Assembly: GCF_000234665.1 (NCBI RefSeq)
Contig: NC_018330.1
Span: 964,551 to 1,028,550 of the forward strand
Direction of reading: 5' to 3'
Source of the DNA: Leishmania mexicana MHOM/GT/2001/U1103
Taxonomy: Eukaryota > Euglenozoa > Kinetoplastea > Trypanosomatida > Trypanosomatidae
DNA length: 64,000 bases
The notes beneath the pieces are model-generated. The model was not told the DNA's origin and did not search any database. It worked only from the letters and a program-made list of their open reading frames with translations. Below are positions 20,830 to 29,783 of this stretch, piece after piece. The stretch's first letter is position 1. Each line of letters starts with the position of its first letter. A program made the translations under genes and the position numbers.

Positions 20830-21294
20830 ATGAACTCCACAGCGCGCGCGTGGTTGAGTGTTCGACGCAATGAACAGCACAAGCTTCATGATAGCACTGC
20901 TGCACAGGTGGAGCGTCTGCACGTGCTCATTGGAGGCGCCTCGCGGCTCGCTGTAGTGAATCGTCGCACTGCGTTGCCTGTGCGGTGTCAACTGGCGACT
21001 ACTGTGGCTCCCGTTCGCGCTGCGGGTGCGAATACAATGCTCGCGCAGTTGGCGAATCTTCAGTCTGCGTTCCGTGACGAAGAGCGCACACACCGCAGCC
21101 TACTCGTACAGGAGGAAGCTGATGCCCGCATCACAATTCTTTGTTCTATGCTCCACTGCGTTCTTCGCACACAATACGCGGGCAAGAACGATGGTGATGC
21201 GTGCAATGCGGCAGCCGATCGCAGCTCCCTCTCTAGCATGACCCCTAGGCTGCACGCACCGACACCGTTCGCCAGCAGGGAGGTGCGCCGCTGA
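20830..21294 (+). CDS. Probable small hypothetical protein, 154 aa
   Basis: An ATG-started frame of 154 residues, preceded by an in-frame TGA at 20,824, so 20,830 is the only complete start. Codons look coding. The middle (about residues 72-120) is a charged helical segment, for example LANLQSAFRDEERTHRSLL, that could form a coiled coil. The ends are serine/proline/arginine-rich and probably disordered. No domain, signal peptide or membrane helix is seen. Four short upstream ATGs lie between the nearest acceptor-like AG (about 20,620) and this start, which lowers confidence that it is translated as drawn. Confidence 0.5.
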   Translation: MNSTARAWLSVRRNEQHKLHDSTAAQVERLHVLIGGASRLAVVNRRTALPVRCQLATTVAPVRAAGANTMLAQLANLQSAFRDEERTHRSLLVQEEADARITILCSMLHCVLRTQYAGKNDGDACNAAADRSSLSSMTPRLHAPTPFASREVRR

Positions 21295-22160
21295 TGGGGG
21301 AGGGGAGAAAACGTTATTTTCTTTATGTTTACCTTCCTTCAGCAGCACCTCCCCGTATATACACATGGACGATCGTCTGCAGCCCTGTGCGCTGCCGTCT
21401 GCAAGGAGGTCAGCGAATACCTCGCCCCCTGCCCACTACTATACGAGCAAGACGTGACGCACGCACCACAAAGAAGAAAGAAGGCGACGCCCGCCACTGA
21501 CGGAGCACCTCGCAGAGAGAAGAGGGCATGAGTGGTGCACTGCGGCGAGAGGCTATGGGCGCCCGTCGGTGCTTCCGCGAGAGAAAGGACGGGAAAGGGA
21601 GGTCGTTGTGGTCGCGCTGCCGCGACAGTCAGATGCGGTGCCTCCAGTGACGCTACTCTACTCAGCAGCGTCTTCCTTCTGAGTTGCCTTAAATACATGC
21701 GCCTGCTCATTGCACGTTGCCGAGTCCCTCCTCTACGTTTTCTGTTCCCACACACCTTCCCTTCCCCCAATACTCCCTCCCTCTCTCTGTGCGCGCGTGT
21801 GCGTGTAGTGTCGGCACCACAACTGCAGCCATCCTGAGCTGTGCATTTCGTGAGGTGCACCGCGTCTTTTTGCACACTCTCCCTATTCACCGTTTGGCAT
21901 CACGGGACTTTTGTGGCTGCGGTTTGCTCGCGTTGCCGTGTTGCCTCCCCACAAGCATAGTTTGCTCGTGCGCCGTACGCTAACCATCTCTATCTGCACG
22001 TACGCGCACACGCACCCTCCTGTCCCCCGCGAGGCTGTCCCAAACGCGTGCAGACGCTTCTCCATCGCTTCACAGCGCCTACTGGCTGTAAGGAGCAGTC
22101 AGGAGTGTCACCTTACGTGCATTGTGGTGCCTGTGCCGAACCGCGCTGCGGAGTTGCGAA
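21295..22160. other. Intergenic region, 0.9 kb
   Basis: No supported gene. Pyrimidine-rich from about 21,720, with an acceptor-like CTTCTCCATCGCTTCACAG ending at 22,075 before ATG 22,161. Confidence 0.6.
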
Positions 22161-24608
22161 ATGAGTGGCTCGGACGATGATGTGGTCATTGTCGACTCAT
22201 CCTCGCCGTCCACTGCCTCGTCCGGGCGTCTTGGCGTCCGTGGGGGTCTGTCGGAGCTAAATGAGAGCAGTGACAACTTTGATGACGTGGTGGCGCATGT
22301 CACATCTAGGGCAGCGGCTCCTCCGTCATCTTCCGCTGGTGTCACTGAGGTTGGTGTGCCGCGACATGCCACCACCGTGGTCGATGCGGTGTGTCGTGAC
22401 TTGGGGGCGAAACTTAACACCCTTCCTCCGCTGCGTGCGCAGACGGACACCCAGACAGACCCAGGCGGCGGCCCCAGTGCTGCTGATGTCGACGGCGCCG
22501 CCTCGTTGCACCGTCGCCTTCTCGACATGGAGGCAGCGCTCGGCATCCGTGCGCCTGCACCGGCTAGTGCGGCTGCGTCTACAGCGCGGAGCGCGGTGAA
22601 GGAGGTCGTCAACTCCTGGCGTGAGGCGGCCGGCATGTGGAAGCGCCTTCGGACAGACGAAAAGACGAGTAAAGGTACAGAGAGGGACGCTATCAAACGC
22701 GTAAAACGAGAGGGCTGTGGCGAGGCGGAGGTATGGCAGCGTCTCCCCGACTCCTCGCCAGCTCGCCCAAGTGACATCCCGGCGTGGGCGGTCGGACTGG
22801 AAGCTGTTTTAGAACGCTGTCGAGACCTTATCGAGTCGCCCAAGTTTGCCGTTGCCGCGCGGCAACAGGAGCGAGGTCGCTCCCTCCGTGCTGCTCTTAC
22901 TACGCCCTCTGCAAAGGAGGCTTTGTCGGCGTCTCTACCGGTGCAGCCGGTTTCCAGCGCTGCTGTCGCAGCGGCTCCAGTGGCGCCTCTTGACTCCCAT
23001 GCAGCTCTACTGCGCGAGGCGGAGCTCATTTGTTCTCGCGAGCGCACAGAAACCCTGCTCCCCCTCTACGCTGAGCTGCACGTGCTGCGCCGCATGCGGG
23101 CAGAGAGAGAGCAGGAGGCTGCGCACAAGGTTGAGGAGCAGCTACAGTGGGAGCAGCTGCGTCTGACGGACATGCTTGCCGAGTGCGACGCCCAGCTGGA
23201 GATGCTGGACAGCAACTTCTTGGACTCGTGCAAGGCTCGACTGGCTCCTCTGGAGATGCTGCAACAACGCATCGATGCGCTGCACAAATTTCGCCGCCAG
23301 CTCGAGACCCACGCCGCAGCGATGTTGCCGTTGCCTTTGAAAGGCGCAGCAGTGGCGTCGAAGAATGTACTGACCACCCCAGAGTTGGCCACTCACGCGC
23401 CACGGCCGGTAGGCCTCGTTGGCGATGCCCTGTCGCAGCGCATGAGCGAGGAGCGCGTTGCATGGAGGAAGAAGGTGGAGGCGCTGCAGGCTCGACTTGA
23501 TGCGCAAAAGAAACGCAACGCTGAACTGCAGGCGTGCTATATGCAAGCCAACCTGCAGTTGCAGACCTCTCTGGATAGGGATAACTACGTGAACAAAGAG
23601 GTCTTGAACGCTTTGAAGGCGCAGAACCGGGCAGACATGGAGGCGCTTGTGGAGAAGCTGGGGTGGACTCTCATCAACAACACCTTCGACGTGCTCAGTC
23701 TGCGGCACCCAGGTTCAGGAGCTACGCTACACGTCAACCACGCGTACTCGACGATAAACGGACAGACATGCGAAGACGTTGTCAAGGCGCTGGCAGCTTA
23801 TATTCTGAAGCACCGCAACGATACCGCCCCAACGGTGGCACCTGCGGCAGCGCTTCCAGTCAATGCGCCCGAAGCTGTGAAAGAAGGCACCCTCAGTGAA
23901 GGGCATGCCAGCAGCACTTCCCTACATCCAACAGCTCTCCCTGCTGACGCTTCCTATCTCCAGAGTGGGACTGCGTCGATGGACGCAGCGATGCGTCAGG
24001 AGGCGAGTCAGGGCACGGAGGAGGCGGTGCCCACTGTGACCGAAGATGCGGTTGCGCAAGCTGAATCTGCTTCGCCGAGCGCTTCTGCGCACGAAGAACG
24101 AGCTTCTGCGGCGTCCGAGGCTGAGGTGACCGCAGCGGAAGAGCCTCTGATGCGTGGCGACTCCGCCTCTATGAATGAGGAGGTGGCAGAGGTTTCGCCG
24201 CAGTCACCGGCATCTTCCGGGACTGCAGCGGAGTCAACAGGGGAGGGCACCGACGGAGAAAACGATGCACAGGAGGCGCGGGGCGGCGCTGCTGCCTCGT
24301 CTGATGGCACCCGTGAGAGGGACGATGGCGGGGATGATGTCGCGGCTTCCGAGGAGGAGGGTGACAGCGCGGACGACGATGAGGAGGGCGGTGATGGGGG
24401 CGTGAGTGATGCCGAGGAGGAGGATCTTGCGGGCTACAGCAACCTGCAAACAGAGGAGGGTAGTGGCAACACCTCCACCCTGAATGTGTCCGCCAACCTT
24501 CCCTCCTCTGGCTCAAAGGGCAGCGATGCATGGGTGACACCAGTGCAGCCTGCCCCATACGAGTCATTCTTCTCATCCAATCAATTGTGGGAGAGCGAAG
24601 ATGAGTAA
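22161..24608 (+). CDS. Coiled-coil protein with acidic C-terminal tail, 815 aa
   Basis: Unrecognised. The protein starts MSGSDDDVVIVDSSSP. Residues 1 to about 270 are low complexity with short helices; about 277-495 form a long charged coiled coil. It runs straight into a compact block at about 495-560 (KLGWTLINNTFDVLSLRHPG, then YSTINGQTCEDVVKALAAY) that looks like alternating strands and a helix. Residues 580-815 are disordered and very acidic with runs of D and E. A coiled coil ending in a small alpha/beta cap is seen in RWD-type kinetochore and centrosome proteins, but this comparison is architectural only. ATG 22,161 is in good context and the open frame before it has no other ATG. Confidence 0.85.
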   Translation: MSGSDDDVVIVDSSSPSTASSGRLGVRGGLSELNESSDNFDDVVAHVTSRAAAPPSSSAGVTEVGVPRHATTVVDAVCRDLGAKLNTLPPLRAQTDTQTDPGGGPSAADVDGAASLHRRLLDMEAALGIRAPAPASAAASTARSAVKEVVNSWREAAGMWKRLRTDEKTSKGTERDAIKRVKREGCGEAEVWQRLPDSSPARPSDIPAWAVGLEAVLERCRDLIESPKFAVAARQQERGRSLRAALTTPSAKEALSASLPVQPVSSAAVAAAPVAPLDSHAALLREAELICSRERTETLLPLYAELHVLRRMRAEREQEAAHKVEEQLQWEQLRLTDMLAECDAQLEMLDSNFLDSCKARLAPLEMLQQRIDALHKFRRQLETHAAAMLPLPLKGAAVASKNVLTTPELATHAPRPVGLVGDALSQRMSEERVAWRKKVEALQARLDAQKKRNAELQACYMQANLQLQTSLDRDNYVNKEVLNALKAQNRADMEALVEKLGWTLINNTFDVLSLRHPGSGATLHVNHAYSTINGQTCEDVVKALAAYILKHRNDTAPTVAPAAALPVNAPEAVKEGTLSEGHASSTSLHPTALPADASYLQSGTASMDAAMRQEASQGTEEAVPTVTEDAVAQAESASPSASAHEERASAASEAEVTAAEEPLMRGDSASMNEEVAEVSPQSPASSGTAAESTGEGTDGENDAQEARGGAAASSDGTRERDDGGDDVAASEEEGDSADDDEEGGDGGVSDAEEEDLAGYSNLQTEEGSGNTSTLNVSANLPSSGSKGSDAWVTPVQPAPYESFFSSNQLWESEDE

Positions 24609-24786
24609 GCGCCGCCTTTGGCTGGGACTGAGTACGTGTTTCTGTGCGTGGTTGCTGCTGGGTAGCGTCTTGACGACAACGACAGCGGCGAACGAGGCTC
24701 GTCAAGACGGGCTTAGTGAGCTTGCTCTCTTTTTCTCTCTCCTGACGTTGCTGTGGGATGCAAGCCACCGCAAGCTCCATGAGTGA
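24601..24786 (+). CDS. Possible overlapping 61-aa membrane or secreted protein
   Basis: This ATG frame overlaps the last 8 nt of the upstream gene in another phase (ATGAGTAA overlap). It encodes 61 residues: a basic start MSKRRLW, a hydrophobic run of about 20 residues with GLSTCFCAWLLLGSVL, TTTTAA as a possible cleavage region, and a second hydrophobic stretch LALFFSLLTLLW. In trypanosomatids a downstream frame on the same transcript is normally not translated unless it has its own spliced-leader site, and no strong acceptor is visible inside the upstream gene's end. It could equally be chance. Confidence 0.25.
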   Translation: MSKRRLWLGLSTCFCAWLLLGSVLTTTTAANEARQDGLSELALFFSLLTLLWDASHRKLHE

Positions 24787-25569
24787 GGCGCATTGATACA
24801 GAAGGCACGCACAGCGGTGTTGATGTGGCGCCCGGCGAGAGATGCAGAAGGCACGAACCTGCCTCTGACGTATGGTGGCATAGGTGAGTCTGACAGGTGG
24901 GGCCAAAGCTTGCCCAGCCCCACTCGACCTTCACAATGGCGGGTCCTTTCGCACACGTTGTACTATGAGGGGTGTCCATCATCATCCTGGTTCCGTGTGC
25001 TGGTGTACACAGCCGCGCCTGTTGTGCCACCTCTACACCCAGGGCTTGCGTTTTATGTGTGCACTTTCTCTGCCAGAAGGTGGCCCTCGTGTATTCCCAC
25101 CGCACTCGGTGCGTGTGCGTGAGTGTGACAGTGGGCAACGGCCCGTGCCCCCCCTACTGCTTCGCATCGACGGCTATCACGCCATGCCATTCATACGAAC
25201 CGCAATGCGCTCGGCTCAGTAACCTCTTCCCTTCTTCCTGCTTTGCCTGTCTCACGCCCCCTCTCCGCGCGCCTCTCCTACTTTTGCGCTGGCCGTTTCC
25301 TTTGCCACCGCTTGACCTACACGCACGCACAAACACCGAATCCGAACCTGGTAATTCGACTGGCGACCGGGTTGGTGATAATGGGTGGGCGTTGGCGCAC
25401 GATTGTATCTCGACGATACGGACCCGCCACCGCGCCTTTCCCTCTCCTTCAGGGACTTCTTACTCTCCCTCGTGTTGGGTCATACCTCAGAACGCGACGG
25501 CAAAACACCGAATCGCACGCGCCTGCGGTCCGTCGTGCAGGCGTCTCTATCGATCTCTGTGCTCGCACC
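24787..25569. other. Intergenic region, 0.8 kb
   Basis: No supported gene. A pyrimidine-rich leader from 25,220 ends with an acceptor-like CATACCTCAG at about 25,490, 80 nt before ATG 25,570. Confidence 0.6.
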
Positions 25570-26934
25570 ATGCGCGTCGTCATCGTGGGCGCCGGTCTTT
25601 CCGGCCTCTCACTGGCCGCTTTTTTGCGGCGGCTTAATGTGGACTGCGTCGTACTCGAGCAGGCGCCGTTTCTGCAGGCCAACTACATTGCCCCGTATAC
25701 GCTCTTCGCCAACGCGCTGAGCTGTTTTAAGGCGTTTGGCATGGAGCACATCTTCACAAGCAGCGACATGCAACCGGAGGCGTGCTTCGGCATTCAGAGC
25801 CACAAGGGAAAGTGGTTGCTCAAGATCGCGAACAGGAATCTCCACCTACCGGCGCTGGGCGCCGAGGATGTCATCCCGCTCAGCACGGCACCCCCGGCGA
25901 ACAGCGAGTCGATCGTCTCGCAGAGACTGTCAGAGGTCAGGAAGCAAGAGATGGGGTACGTGCCACTTCGGTGCACCCTACCGGCCTCCTATCTGCGCGA
26001 GGCCCTACGGCGATGCATACCGGAAATAAAATTTTCTGCCCCAGTCATCGACCTGCTGCCGCATGACGGTGTCAAAGGCGGGGTGCATGCGGTACTCGAA
26101 GATGGAAGTACCGAGTGGGGCGACGTTGTGGTTGGCGCGGACGGCATGCACAGTACGATTCGGCGCCTCTTGTATCCTAGCGAGCACGTTGGAACTAGTA
26201 GCCGCTCACTTGGGATGATGCAGATTGACGGGTTTGTTGACTGCCCACATTGCCCACCGCATCTCATGCATCCCGTTGAGTGCTGGGGAACGCGCCGTAC
26301 ACTACAGACAGTTCCCCTCCACCGCTTTGGCGAAAACACTCTCGCCTTCTCGGCAACGCTGCACTCGCCGCCGCAGGAGCTGGTGGACCTCCGGCAAGGT
26401 ATGGATGCCATGGAGGTGCTGCAGGTGTTTCAGCGCCTGCTCGGTCGCGAATACGCCGGTTTCGGTGACCGGGTCGCCACACTGCTGTCTCAGGCGAAGT
26501 TAGCAGTGCCAACGGAGGTTCTGGAGGTGCCTGTCATGCCCAGATGGTACAACCGCCGAGCTGTGCTCATGGGCGAGGCCGCACACGGGTCACTGCCTTC
26601 CTTTCTCAGCCAAGACGCCTCGTTGTGCGTGGAAGATGCCGCTCTCCTGGCTGTTGCCTTGCTAGATGTTCCACTGCAACGCGACAGCGGCTTCGAGTAC
26701 GCGTTCCGCCAGTACGAGACGGTGCGGCGCGATCGCGTAGAGCGGTACATACGCCAATCCCGTCGGGCTCGCAAGTTGACGGCGATGACGAACGCGGCGC
26801 TGCGCAACACGCTGCTGCGACTCACATCGCCCATCGCTGTGGATCTGGCGCAGCGCTGGCTCTCGAACTGGACCTACAGCTCCCAGCAACTAGCGGTGGA
26901 TCCAAGGATCAAGATGGAGACGGCGTTTCGCTGA
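25570..26934 (+). CDS. FAD-dependent monooxygenase (PHBH/UbiH-type)
   Basis: The 454-residue flavoprotein begins MRVVIVGAGLSGLSLAAFLR, a Rossmann ADP-binding motif with glycines at 7, 9 and 12. VVGADGMHSTIRRLL near residues 186-200 is the DG motif that contacts FAD and NAD(P)H. The third FAD motif reads GEAAHGSLPSF near 335, then SQDASLCVEDAALLA; the family norm is GDAAH..P..GQG....EDA, so the aspartate is a glutamate and the GQG is SQD. The fold is that of aromatic-ring hydroxylases (ubiquinone, salicylate and kynurenine hydroxylase types). The substrate is not evident. A ubiquinone-pathway hydroxylase is one option but needs phylogeny. No mitochondrial presequence is visible. ATG 25,570 starts exactly at the Rossmann strand. 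Confidence 0.9.
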   Translation: MRVVIVGAGLSGLSLAAFLRRLNVDCVVLEQAPFLQANYIAPYTLFANALSCFKAFGMEHIFTSSDMQPEACFGIQSHKGKWLLKIANRNLHLPALGAEDVIPLSTAPPANSESIVSQRLSEVRKQEMGYVPLRCTLPASYLREALRRCIPEIKFSAPVIDLLPHDGVKGGVHAVLEDGSTEWGDVVVGADGMHSTIRRLLYPSEHVGTSSRSLGMMQIDGFVDCPHCPPHLMHPVECWGTRRTLQTVPLHRFGENTLAFSATLHSPPQELVDLRQGMDAMEVLQVFQRLLGREYAGFGDRVATLLSQAKLAVPTEVLEVPVMPRWYNRRAVLMGEAAHGSLPSFLSQDASLCVEDAALLAVALLDVPLQRDSGFEYAFRQYETVRRDRVERYIRQSRRARKLTAMTNAALRNTLLRLTSPIAVDLAQRWLSNWTYSSQQLAVDPRIKMETAFR

Positions 26935-27988
26935 GGAGACAGTGGGTGAGAGGCGTTTGATCGCGGTGGGTACGGCGGCGCGACAACGCTCTTCTATGTG
27001 CTTGTGCCGTGGTAGTGTGCGGTGTGTCGGCATGCGCGTGCGTTTGTGTGGCGACGCGCTCTCTGACGTTCGCACGATGGTCTCGCTTACTGTTTCGTCT
27101 TCCCGCGTGCCTCCCGCATGTCTTCCCCCCACCTTGCTCTTTCTACCTTCGCATGTCTACGTGCGTCGGGCAGACGCTTGATGCATCGGCGAAGCTGGAG
27201 AGGCGCGGAGAGACCGTGGAGATGAGGCTGATACGAAGACGCACAACCGGGTGCTTGCGATATGCGCCGCGGGGTGGGGCGACCGTTGCGGTGGTGAGGG
27301 AGGGAAGGAGAGGGGGAGAGGCACATGTGGGGCAAGACGTGGCACCGTCGCAGCTCGTCCGATCCATGTGCCGCGACGTTGGGTCGTATCGCCTCTCCTG
27401 CACGGAGAAAGCGTCCACATAGTGAATGTGCCGCTCGCACGATGTCGTGACTCCGCGACCGGGGAATCCAGCCGCTACGGCTACGCTTTGGCGACCCGCG
27501 AGGGTCGTGTCATGTTGCACTTGCCACCGTATACCTTCTGCAGGCCCCCTACAACAACGCATTCTAGCATCGCCATGCGCTCATACTCTCCTTATACCTC
27601 GTGTCTGTCTTTTTCGTGTGCTGTGCCGCCGACCCCCTCAAGGGAACCACACCCGTCCAGCTTTGAATACCCAACCGTGTGTCTGTGCGCGCACCGGCTG
27701 CACTCGTGTTTGGTGTTCCCCAGCGCTCATTTCTCGTGCCCCCACACCTCTCTGCGTACCAGGGAAGCGTGCAATTGGCGAAGAGAGACCGCCCCTCTGT
27801 CTGGACGCGAAGGAGCGGCGCACACACGCACGCGACGACCCGACGTGGATCCACGTGCCCACCTCGCAGCTCCCCACACCCAGGAAGCAGTTGCGTGCTT
27901 AGGCGCAGGGGCTACTTTTGCGAATACGCTCACATCGCTCTGTAGAGTCATCTCGATCTTTCTCGCTTGCTCTGAGCTCTTTCCGCCG
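26935..27988. other. Intergenic region, 1.05 kb
   Basis: No supported gene. The frame of the next CDS is open from 27,251 and has an internal ATG at 27,575, but the translation there reads as leader sequence rich in H, P, R, S and T. Confidence 0.55.
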
Positions 27989-28822
27989 ATGGCCTCGACG
28001 CTCGAGGATGAGATCGCCTTTCTCCTCAGTGTTGCCGCGCACCTGGGACATTCGTCGGAGCACGTTGGCGAGAACGAGGACGACGCCGGTGGTGCTCCCC
28101 CTGTCTCGTCCCTCACTACGAGCGAGCGTGAGGTGTTGGCAGAGTTGCTGCTGCTCGAGAAGAAGGAGGGTGATTACGTTTTCGCGACGCGTGCCGACAC
28201 CGCCGTTGCGGGGGAGGTGGAGGCCTTGCTAGCTGAGAGTCCTTTAACCGCTATGTACAGAGGGGAGGCGGTCAGCCCTTACACGCGCTTCATCCTTAGC
28301 TTCTACAGCAGCACCCTTTATGCGCAGGTGCCTACGAAGGTGAACACAATCGCCATACGTCTATTCCAACGCTTTTTGTGCGGCTGCCGCGGCGATGCCC
28401 TTCAACGGCTGCATCACGGCTGCGGCGGGAGGTCGATGGAGGTGGTCCTGCGCGAGTGTCTCAACCTGGCCGGTAATCTCTCGTCCACTCTGCAAATTGC
28501 GGCACCGTCAGAGATGACGGGACTGGTGATCACGGAGCTCAACTACGATGTGCAGGAGGTGTCGCCACTCGACTATCTCGACGTGATCTTGCCACACATT
28601 TCGTATCTTTCTCAAATGTGCCAGCAGGCTTCCCTGCTGCTGCTGGCGCACGAGGAGATGGTGCGACAACCGTCTTCCCTTGTCGCATTGTTTACCATTG
28701 TCTTCACCATCCGCAACATGGGGACAGGCGACGACGCGGTTACACTTTTGCTGTCCAGCTGGCCAGAGTGCAGACAAGCGGCGTTTTACCGCATGAATGC
28801 TTTCTTAAACTGCTTCACATAA
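27989..28822 (+). CDS. Divergent cyclin-like protein
   Basis: The 277-residue protein begins MASTLEDEIAFLLSVAAHLG. The second half resembles the cyclin box: a helix ending in ITELNYDVQEVSPLDYLDVI (about residues 177-196) matches the cyclin pattern in which an L-x-W/Y-D/N-L stretch is followed by TP-x-DF. After it come an alanine/leucine helix and a proline-serine helix start (RQPSSLVALFTIVFTIRNMG). The upstream SPYTRFILSFYSST and NTIAIRLFQRFLCG would correspond to the first cyclin-box helices. Trypanosomatids carry many CDK-binding cyclins, including short PHO80-like ones. This is my own pattern match without a score. ATG 27,989 is preferred over 27,575 because the upstream part is UTR-like. 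Confidence 0.8.
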   Translation: MASTLEDEIAFLLSVAAHLGHSSEHVGENEDDAGGAPPVSSLTTSEREVLAELLLLEKKEGDYVFATRADTAVAGEVEALLAESPLTAMYRGEAVSPYTRFILSFYSSTLYAQVPTKVNTIAIRLFQRFLCGCRGDALQRLHHGCGGRSMEVVLRECLNLAGNLSSTLQIAAPSEMTGLVITELNYDVQEVSPLDYLDVILPHISYLSQMCQQASLLLLAHEEMVRQPSSLVALFTIVFTIRNMGTGDDAVTLLLSSWPECRQAAFYRMNAFLNCFT

Positions 28823-29540
28823 TGCGCCGCGGATGTGCCCGCCGTGACGACGGGTAGGCCAGCGGCAGCAAGAGAGACGGCGAGCTGCGTGAGCGAAAGC
28901 AGGGGTCAAAGTAACAAGCAGGACATGCGGCAGTGTCGTGACGGCTGGGTGAGGAATCCGAACGCGTGTGCGAGCGGGGCCTATGTGTCGCATCGCTCAT
29001 CCCGCTCTCGAGGGATGCCGGTCGAAACGCCTATACAGCGACGATGAGCGTAGTGGCAAAAACAAAAGGGAGCCATCGATTTGGAGAGGATCTGAGGTAT
29101 CTCGCTTCCCTTTGCTGTGTCGTTGCAGGTTTCCGCTACGTTCCGCATCTCATCTACCACAGAATGGCACTGCCGGCTGACTGACAGGCAGAGAAGACGT
29201 CACGCACATGATTGCAGACCGTCGCCGAGAGGCGGTTTGCAGGCAGAAAAAAAAAATCACTCTAGCCCCTTCTTCGACGGGACGATGTTTCTCTTCTCTG
29301 TCGCTCTCTGTACTCCACCACCTTCTCTACCCACTGCTGCTTCTTCGTCTCTTTCCATATGCGCCCATGGGTGTCTCCATGCGTGCGCACATACACACAC
29401 GCACACGCCGCACTCTTCACTGTTCTTACGCCCCTCTCTGCACCTCTGCTGCGCCTGCACAGCTGGCAGTGCCTTTTGTTTCCTGCGCATTTTCCGAGTC
29501 TCGCGTGCACACCTTCTGTCCTGGCAGTGTCGGTCGCACA
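28823..29540. other. Intergenic region, 0.7 kb
   Basis: No supported gene. A 46-codon ATG frame at 29,044-29,184 (MSVVAKTKGSHRFGEDLRY) has a protein-like look but no good acceptor. A pyrimidine leader precedes DPH3. Confidence 0.5.
29526..29527 (+). promoter_or_regulatory. Possible trans-splice acceptor AG for DPH3
   Basis: The AG ends CCTTCTGTCCTGGCAG, 13 nt before ATG 29,541. Alternative AGs lie upstream, so the exact 5' end is uncertain. Confidence 0.4.
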
Positions 29541-29783
29541 ATGGAGGAGTTTCACTACGAAGAGGTCCAGTTGTCGGAGATGACGCTGGAGGACGGTGTG
29601 CTGCGTTTCCCTTGCCCCTGCGGCGATTTGTTCGAGCTCCTTCTTGAAGACTTCATCGCTGGCAGCGACGTGGCGCAGTGCCCCACCTGCTCTCTCACCA
29701 TCAAGGTGCTCTTCACCGAGGAAGAGAAGAATCACTTCTTGGCGCTGAACACCGTCGGTGCTGTTTGCGCGGCAGCGGCGTAG
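29541..29783 (+). CDS. DPH3: Diphthamide biosynthesis protein 3 (CSL zinc-finger)
   Basis: The 80-residue protein has the complete CSL zinc-finger: the tyrosine/acid-rich start FHYEEVQLSEM, then FPCPCGDLFEL with C25 and C27, and QCPTCSLTIKVLF with C47 and C50. These four cysteines bind iron or zinc. In the diphthamide pathway DPH3 donates electrons to the DPH1-DPH2 iron-sulfur enzyme that modifies a histidine of elongation factor 2; it also supports the Elongator complex in tRNA wobble modification. Length is normal for the family. The alanine-rich end (VCAAAA) is not conserved. The ATG is the first after the pyrimidine tract. Confidence 0.95.
   Translation: MEEFHYEEVQLSEMTLEDGVLRFPCPCGDLFELLLEDFIAGSDVAQCPTCSLTIKVLFTEEEKNHFLALNTVGAVCAAAA

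Noticed and set aside
27251..27988. N-terminal extension of the cyclin-like protein
   Set aside because: Composition is leader-like and unlike the rest of the protein; the internal ATG at 27,575 cannot be fully excluded.
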